Shown piece by piece: positions 57,500 through 64,000 of a stretch of 64,000 nt of DNA. Under the pieces are notes generated by a model, which was given only the letters and a program-made list of their open reading frames with translations, searched no databases and was not told where the DNA came from. Numbering within the stretch: position 1 is the stretch's first letter; the number at the start of each line of letters is the position of its first letter. This DNA comes from Diadophis punctatus similis (Eukaryota; Chordata; Lepidosauria; Squamata; Dipsadidae), in contig JALIGW010000001.1 in the NCBI GenBank assembly GCA_023053685.1, positions 71,445,740 through 71,509,739 on the forward strand, in the 5' to 3' direction. Both the position numbers and the translations under genes were made by a program.

Positions 57500-57745
57500 A
57501 CGTTAATAATTTGTTAAATATATATGCTGCCCAACTCGTTACTTTGGATGGTTTACAAATGGTTAACATTTAAAATAAGGATTCTCCCTCCCTTCCAAAA
57601 ATAAAGATGGCAGAAATGTCTAAACGTGATGGGAACAAAGGGGGGGGGAAGTGTGCGTGGGGGAGAGGGTTCTTCAATTATGCTTTCTAAAGGCCTGGGC
57701 AATGAACCAGGTCTTCTGGGCCCTTGAAACCCCAACATAGCAGAG
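57500..57745 (-). repeat. decayed L2-like LINE 3' fragment
   Basis: TATATGCTGCCCAACTCGTT and GGTTTACAAATGGTTAACAT, then AATGAACCAGGTCTTCTGGG, follow the same order as the 31.1-kb copy with many changes. Confidence 0.5.
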
Positions 57746-57906
57746 GCTGTATAAACCTTGGGGGGGGGGGGAATGACACTCTATACAAATTGTATGTAAA
57801 TACTGGGTTTTATTACATGTGTGAAGCTAGCTTGAAAGCTGGAGTATTAAGGAACTGGACAATACAAATAGAACGTGAATGCATGCATGCATGAATATCT
57901 TCTTAA

Positions 57907-57982
57907 TAGAATAACAGAATAACAGACTTGGAAGGGACCTTAGAGGTCTTCTAGTCCAACCCCCTGTTCAAACAGAAAACCC
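57907..57982 (-). repeat. CR1-type LINE 3' terminus fragment
   Basis: ACAGACTTGGAAGGGACCTT, then AGAGGTCTTCTAGTCCAACC, is the complement of the CR1 3' end seen at 49740-49780. Confidence 0.75.
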
Positions 57983-57987
57983 TATAC

Positions 57988-58062
57988 TAGGAGTGGCCAA
58001 ACTATGGTTCTTTGAGGACCTGTGGACTTCAACTCCCAGAATTCCTGAGCTAGCCATGCATG
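57988..58062. mobile_element. half of a palindromic hAT MITE
   Basis: AGGAGTGGCCAAACTATGGT and GTGGACTTCAACTCCCAGAA TTCC match the left arm of the 54578 family. The right arm is missing. Confidence 0.65.
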
Positions 58063-59146
58063 CATTGGACTGTTCAGCACAGGAACTGAAAACCAATTAT
58101 TAATGGATCTAAATAGGTGATTGTATTCTATTGGAAATGTAGGGAAAAGAATAATCTAAGCCGGGTAAAAAATGTTATCTTATCCTATTTAAATTATCAT
58201 AGCTGCTATAGCTATCTAGATTTATTGCCATTTTTAAAAGGGAAGGAGCTGGGGCTTCCATTGGAAAATTAGAAAAATGAAGAATGCAACTTTGTAATAG
58301 ACATCCCACTCTTTCCATATGCATGCTGTGACTATTTTAGAAAATGTGAATGATGATGATATATATATTCAGCCTTTGAAAACCTCCTGGAAACCTCAGT
58401 AGTTATGTGATGCTAGAGTTTAGCTGGCTTCTAAACATATTTTAAATTCAGTAAGCTTCCACGTAACTAATTTCTCATAAACCATTGAAAGCAGAGTTCT
58501 TTAGGAGAACTTTTGAAATATGTAATGCTGCCATAAATTTGTTCATTTGTTTATTTTGATTTGCTTTTGATTTGAATACTTTTATAGATTTATATTTTTA
58601 TTACTAGTATGCGATAATAAAATATTATTATAATTTATTTGATTACTACATTGAAAACTCCTGGGAATTGGTACAGATCAGTGAAAATCAAATATTTTCA
58701 GGGATGGGCAATAACATACTCTGTTTTTGAGCACAACCCCATCAGTAGCCAATATTATCAGGGGAAATATCATATTACTACCGGTATATGTGAAACAACA
58801 GCATTGGAACTAGCTCTTCCAATTCTACTATAGATTACAAGATCAAACGAAGGACTTTCAAATTCTCCTCAATTCTTCAAGTCATATGGAAAATAGAACT
58901 AAATAGTACAGTGTGTGTTGGAGGAGGAGAGGAGGAGACCGAAGTGACGGAATGTGCACATTTAGTCATTGTTTTAAAATAGAATCTGTAGGAATATATT
59001 CAAAATAGATTTTTTTAGACACTGAGTTTCAGTTTGTACTAGGCTGTACATAGAGAGTTGTTAAATGAAGAAACAAAGAATGGTTGATAACCTTATTTTT
59101 TTTAAAAAACCCATAAAATTGAACTGTTGTAGGAGCTTTTTGAATA
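58063..59146. other. unique intergenic sequence
   Basis: No gene or repeat recognised. Confidence 0.35.
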
Positions 59147-59200
59147 CAGGTAAACAAGTTTTCATTTAGTGACCAAAGTTACAACAAGATCAAAGGAGCA
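59147..59200. mobile_element. end fragment of the mariner-like 8569 family
   Basis: ACAGGTAAACAAGTTTTCAT then TTAGTGACCAAAGTTACAAC matches the sub-terminal part of that family. The rest is absent. Confidence 0.5.
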
Positions 59201-59462
59201 AATGAGCACACCGGTGCATTTTTTTTCAGAGGAAATGCAGATAACACACAAATGGGATCCTACTTGGTTTTTGGGACACTGGCAGAATAGAATGTATTTT
59301 AATTTGAAATATGATTTATGATATATTTATGATAAAAAAATTATGATAATATCCCTCAATAATATATTTAATTCTGCCCATGTCACAAAAGTAAACTACC
59401 TCAATCATATTCTCTCACTCTCTAATAAAGGAGAATATTTATAGCTCAGGTTTAACACGAGG

Positions 59463-59632
59463 GGGTCCTTGGTGCTCTCTGAGCTTGCTTGTTTTCTTGC
59501 AGATGTTTCATTACTCAAACTAGGTAACATCATCAGTTCTAGTCACTGGTCTAATCTATCACTGATGATGCTACCTAGTTTGGGTAATGAAACATCTGTA
59601 AGAAAACAAGCAAGCTCAGAGAGCACCAAGGG
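59463..59632. mobile_element. palindromic MITE (TTGGTGCTCTCTGAGCTTG family), copy 3
   Basis: GGGTCCTTGGTGCTCTCTGA ... AACTAGGTAACATCATCAGT pairs with ACTGATGATGCTACCTAGTT ... CTCAGAGAGCACCAAGGG. It is the best-paired of the three copies. Confidence 0.85.
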
Positions 59633-59996
59633 CCTTTCTCTCACCCTTTTTTCATAGTTCTTCCATGCAAAAGATTGCTGTTCTATTTTCTCCTCATGGT
59701 ATTCTTCAAGTACCTGCTATGATGAAATTGCCTTAGAGATGACCCCAGTTGATTGATCAATAGGGCTATTCTGTTTATATATCTTAGAGCAGAATAAAAC
59801 AGCAAGCAATTTAGCTACTGAGATTACTTCAGTTGGAAAGGCAATGACCTTGGTAGCTAGCCAAATATTTTTTTCAATGAGGTGCAAAAAGGTGTAGAAA
59901 ATAGTTACTAGAATAGCATAGATGAACTAAAAACAAGCCCCCAGAATCTGTTACAAGCCCTTTCTATGCTAAAGAACAAAAATCTTGTCAACTGCT
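59633..59996. other. unique intergenic sequence
   Basis: Nothing recognised. Confidence 0.35.
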
Positions 59997-60382
59997 AATA
60001 GCAATAGCACTTAGGCTTATATTGACTCAGCCTTCCATCCTTCCGAGGTGGGTAAAATGAGGACCCAGATTGTTGGGGGCAATATGCTGACTCTGTAAAC
60101 TGCTTAGAGAGGGCTGTAAAAGCACTGTGAAACGGTATACAAGTCTAAGTGCTATTGCTATTGCTGTACTGCTTCAAAGTGCTTTTCAGCTCTCTCTAAG
60201 CAGTTTACAGTGTCAGCCTATTGGCCCCAACAATCTGGGTCCTCATTTTACCCACCTTGGAAGGATGGAAGGCTGATCAACCTTGAGCCGGTGAGACTCG
60301 AACTGCCAAACTGCTGTCAGCTGTCAGTCAGCAGAAAATAACCTGCAGTACTGCATTCTAACCACTGCGCCACCACGGCTCT
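59997..60382. repeat. rearranged Sauria SINE cluster
   Basis: A short reversed tail (59997-60022) is fused to a plus-strand SINE lacking its tRNA head (60023-60164). A minus-strand SINE running from tail side to head GCGCCACCACGGCTC follows (60165-60382). The joins fall inside SINE sequence, so this is not a simple row of insertions. Confidence 0.8.
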
Positions 60383-60749
60383 TTCATATATTAGGGAAAC
60401 AACAGATGGACAAACTTGTTTCAGGATGGGATCCAGAAATCTCATCGATAAAATATTTTCAGGCAGAATTGCAGAGCTCTGCTTTGACAAATATAATGAT
60501 ATTCAAGATATGTAACTGTGAAATAAGGACACTTAGCTGAAGTTTATAGTTCTTTTCCAATAACTCCAGTATTAACTAAGGAGCATCTGAATAGTGATGT
60601 TGATGACTAGGTAATGTTTTTGTTTTAAATACAAGAAATCTCACAAAGGAGTTAAAACAAAACATCATAGTATCAAAAAGAATAAAAATATTAAATTCTT
60701 CCAAACACCTCAAAGGAAAGATAAAGCTGATGAAAATGATAAACATTCT

Positions 60750-60812
<63 letters not shown>

Positions 60813-61632
60813 GAAAAAGATAAATCCAGTCTAGAGAACAAGACAGGCAAGAGTTGTCCCAGAGGTCTGAGTTCAGGATGTGGTGATTTGAAATCTGTGC
60901 TATGCTTGCTGAATCAAATCCAAGAATCACTACATTATTTTGATATATTTCTTACTAGTTACTGTATGGCACGTTTTGCCAAAAAAGACCAACAACCCTT
61001 TTTTTGGCACTCAGCAACTTATTAAAACTAAATTAGTGTTCTTTAATTGCCTTAAGCCAAATTCTATCATAAACTCATGCAAAGGATTATTCCCCCCCCC
61101 AATCCATTCACTCCCTATCTTCATTGGCTATCTGATTTAAAGACATTGCAAGGGTTGATTATTTACTCTCTATTTATTAACTCATACTGAGCGATAGTAA
61201 AATTCTCTTCACATAAGGTCGCTGAGGAGTTTTTTTTAGACAGAAAGCTATATTTGCCCACTGAAATATCTTACTGTCAAGGTTCTTCCAAAACTTCTAT
61301 TTATATACAGTACATATTCCTTCAAGCCTCCTGAACAGTCTAACAGAGAACCAAAATTCTTGGAAGTGGCAAACACTGTGCTCAAGGAAAAACAAGCAAC
61401 AGACCCACCAAGATTGCTTCTCTCAATGGTCTCTCTGCCCAGTAAGAGAATAACAAAATACATTCAAAAGGAATGCTGAAAATAGAGATACTGTTATCCA
61501 AGGAGCAGATATTTTATATGCCAGCAACTTCTTTATCATAGGTTGTCCTCATTCTCAGAAAGAAATTGAATGGAATTTGGATCTCTAGATTTTCAAGAAT
61601 TCAGCATAGTTCCTCCTCCAACTCATCCTAAC
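60383..61632. other. unique intergenic sequence with a (CA)n tract
   Basis: No gene recognised. A perfect (CA)n run of about 25 units lies at 60753-60803; ORFs through it on the minus strand are artefacts. Confidence 0.5.
60753..60803. repeat. (CA)n microsatellite
   Basis: About 25 uninterrupted CA units, then AAACACACTG. Confidence 0.95.
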
Positions 61633-61640
61633 TTTCAAAG

Positions 61641-61836
61641 CAGTGGTCACCAACCAGTGGTCCGCGGACCACTGGTGGTCCGTGAGAAATTTTTGGTGGT
61701 CCGCAGAAAAATTATTTGCATTTTTTATATTGCACTAAATACTATTTATCTTTTTTAAAAAATCATATTAGTGGTCCGTGGGATTTAAAATTATGAATTT
61801 AATGGTCCATGAGGTCCGAAAGGTTGGTGACCCCTG
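61641..61836. mobile_element. hAT-type MITE, 196 bp, TSD TTTCAAAG
   Basis: CAGTGGTCACCAACCAGTGG at the left and AAAGGTTGGTGACCCCTG at the right, with perfect duplications TTTCAAAG at 61633-61640 and 61837-61844. The interior repeats GGTGGTCCG and GTGGTCCGTG. Confidence 0.93.
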
Positions 61837-61844
61837 TTTCAAAG

Positions 61845-63725
61845 TATTCCAACAGAACCTGCTGCTATAGCAAACTCTCATTTAAAATACATTTTAATGG
61901 TGAAGCAGGGATTCTAGATCTGATTAAAAGTTCTGATTGACACTGCGTTACCCAAGCTATCTTATTTTTGGTACACTTATTTGGATAAGTGGGAGCTGGA
62001 AAAATAGTAGGGATGGAAACTTAGAGAGACAAACGTAACAAGTTAACAACTTAACATTTTTAAGATGACATGCTGGGTTAGATTGTTTCTGAATCTGGAA
62101 CTAATTAGGTTACTTGAAGTGCCACCCTATGCCTTGGCTGTCTTGAAATGGACCAGAAAATGGCAGATCCTGCTTATAATTGTCTACTTCTAATGTAGGA
62201 AAACTGCCAATAGTACAGTTCTATTAGGGAGCAATTTGATTTATATATAAATGGTGCAATGTTAGGTCTCTCTCAAGCCTCTGTCGTCTTAATACGTGAT
62301 CTTATTTTTATGTATTGCTCACCCAGTTAAATACCATCTATATCCTTGAAATTAAAAATGAAACAACATCATAAAATATTATAGAATAGAGTCATAGAAA
62401 TTGGCCTCATGAAAGTATATTTATTAGGGCTTTGAATGAATGTAGTAAAAATGATTTGGAAGAGAGTTTCGGTCTGTGTAGAAGTACAGCAGCTCTAAAA
62501 TAGCTATGGCTTTTTTCAGGAGTCTACATGAGCCTGAAAAAAGATGTGGCTGCCCTAAAATGCTACTCCAGTTGTGGTCCTTCACATTTTAAAGTACCTC
62601 TTTAGAATCATTTTTACAGTATGCACAGCTCTACTGTATATATGCATACATAGGTGGAGGAAAAAGTGATATCTACCATGGTTGTGATAGGCTGATGGCA
62701 TTGCTTTGAATTTCAATAACTGAATGGTGATTCCCATTAGTATTTTTAAAATTAATTCTAATACCAAGATATCTAAACATTTGGTTCAAAGCATATGAGA
62801 AAGGCATGGATTATATGAGCCAACCTTTGCCAAGATGAAGTTTATGATCCAATAGTGTTTTCCCAGTGGGTAAATGGGAGAAGATATAATAGTTGCTGTT
62901 TCTCTTTCCTATGTTACTCAGAAATCTCTGTAAAATTGGGAGCTTTTCTGAAACAATACCATTAAAGCTTCAGTAAATAAGGAATGCTTTCTGCAAATAG
63001 GAATTTTCTGAAAACTTTTGCTAGTGGAATAACAATTCCACACTGAACCAGAGAATCAATCAACAACCATTCTTACAAATTTAAATAGAAATTACACATA
63101 AGTAAACATATCGATCAGATTTATGTTACCTAGTACTGAAGAGCTGGTCTATAGAGGCTAAAAATAATTTTAAAAACCTCATGTAGTATCTTAAAAGCTA
63201 ACATTAGGATAGCTTTAATGGACTTCAATCAACAGATTGAAAATAGTTATACGCTAAGGGAAACTTATTTAGGACTATAAACACCTCCATCAACACATCT
63301 TACATGTTTTTATCAGACTTACGCATTACGTAAAATACTTTAGCAACTTTAAAAAAAATTCAAAGCAACGCTAGGGTAATTTTTCCGAAGGCATATGAAG
63401 CAAGCAAGTTGCCATGCAAACTGCTTATACCGCAAGTTTGTGAGCAACACAGAAAGGTATCTAATCTCTTTTCAGCTAACTATTTAAATACTTGTCTAGT
63501 ACTATTCCACTGTTTACAGTGGATAGGTCTTTTATTTGCAATACCCTGAGCAAGCTGATAGCATAGTCCAGGTGTTTTCAGCAGTTCTGCAAGGCTACTA
63601 ACGCTCCTATACTATTTATTTTAAAGTTTTCTAAATATTGTCACTGATAAATTTTTTGAAGCCTTTTCAGTAAATTCTGAATTTTAAAAAGGTATTATAA
63701 TGAAGAGCTGCTAACTGACTAGGGC
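61845..63725. other. unique intergenic sequence
   Basis: About 1.9 kb without gene or repeat signal. If human synteny holds further, EXO1 would come next beyond the window. Confidence 0.4.
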
Positions 63726-64000
63726 AGTGATGGCGAACCTATGGCACGCGTGCCACAGGTGGCACGCCGAGCCATATCTGCCGGCACGTGAGCCTTTGCC
63801 CTAGCTCAGCTCCAGTGCGCATCTGCGCGCCGGCCAACTGATTTTCGGTTGGCGTAGAGGCTCTGGGAGGGCATTTTAGGTTTCCAGAGGGCCTCCGGGG
63901 GGCGCTTTTGTCCTCCCCAGGCCGAGCCATATCTGCCGGCACGCGAGCCTTTGCCCTAGCTCAGCTCCAGTGCGCATCTGCACGCCGGCCAACTGATTTT
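63726..64000. mobile_element. hAT-type MITE (25766 family), cut by the window end
   Basis: CAGTGATGGCGAACCTATGG, then CACGCGTGCCACAGGTGGCA, matches the left end at 25766. A unit of about 152 bp is duplicated in tandem: GCCGAGCCATATCTGCCGGC begins near 63766 and again near 63920. The right terminus is outside the window. Confidence 0.85.

Noticed and set aside
60576..60930. Cys/Val-repeat ORFs
   Set aside because: They are translation through (TG)n on the minus strand.
1..64000. A CRISPR array, prokaryotic operon or phage-type defence system
   Set aside because: Everything here is vertebrate nuclear DNA with introns, SINEs and LINEs. The only regular arrays are microsatellites and the ATTCT array, which lack spacer-repeat structure of CRISPR type.

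Overview
This is vertebrate nuclear DNA, most probably from an advanced snake. It has split genes with GT-AG introns, no operons, AT-rich unique sequence and dense transposon debris. The repeats are squamate types: tRNA-derived SINEs ending in a Bov-B-like TAAGTGCTATTGCTATTGCT tail (Sauria SINEs), CR1/L3 LINE 3' ends that run into (ATTCT)n, L2-like 3' ends, and many short hAT elements with 8-bp target duplications. Seeding of ATTCT/ATAGA arrays by CR1 tails is known from colubroid snakes, so snake is my best reading. The species cannot be fixed from the sequence.

Only two host protein genes are supported, both on the + strand. (1) Positions 2851-9922 hold the last five coding exons of PLD5, the inactive phospholipase D-like membrane protein; its N-terminal exons lie upstream of the window. 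(2) Positions 52256-55094 hold a complete four-exon MAP1LC3C (LC3C, an ATG8-family autophagy modifier) of 144 residues with a GC-rich 5' region. The same two genes are neighbours in the same relative orientation in human 1q43, so synteny is conserved. They are not expected to act in one pathway.

Layout. 1-10 kb: PLD5 introns and exons with SINEs, a CR1 tail, two hAT elements and a mariner-like element. 10-22 kb: PLD5 downstream region with TA-flanked and hAT elements, L2-like fragments and another SINE. 22.6-25.65 kb: a 3.0-kb composite hAT element with perfect 8-bp target duplications. It contains a transposase remnant, a CR1 tail, a 1.35-kb ATTCT-type array with higher-order structure, and a 0.46-kb GC-rich palindrome. 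25.7-31.6 kb: hAT elements, an inverted pair of nearly identical SINEs, a repeat-poor block (28.0-29.1 kb) and an L2-like fragment. 33-36.5 kb: two solo LTRs and old CR1 pieces. 37-40 kb: nested elements (CR1 in a mariner-like element; hAT in hAT). 45-51 kb: a polypurine array, CR1, and an R4/Dong-like LINE broken by a hAT element that itself carries a SINE. 52-55 kb: MAP1LC3C. 55-64 kb: mostly unique sequence with scattered MITEs, a (CA)n tract and a scrambled SINE cluster.

I found no convincing new biochemical system. The most unusual object is the composite hAT/CR1/satellite/palindrome structure at 22.6-25.65 kb. The strongest biological observations on genes are the loss of both HKD catalytic residues in PLD5 and the divergent C-terminal tail of LC3C.
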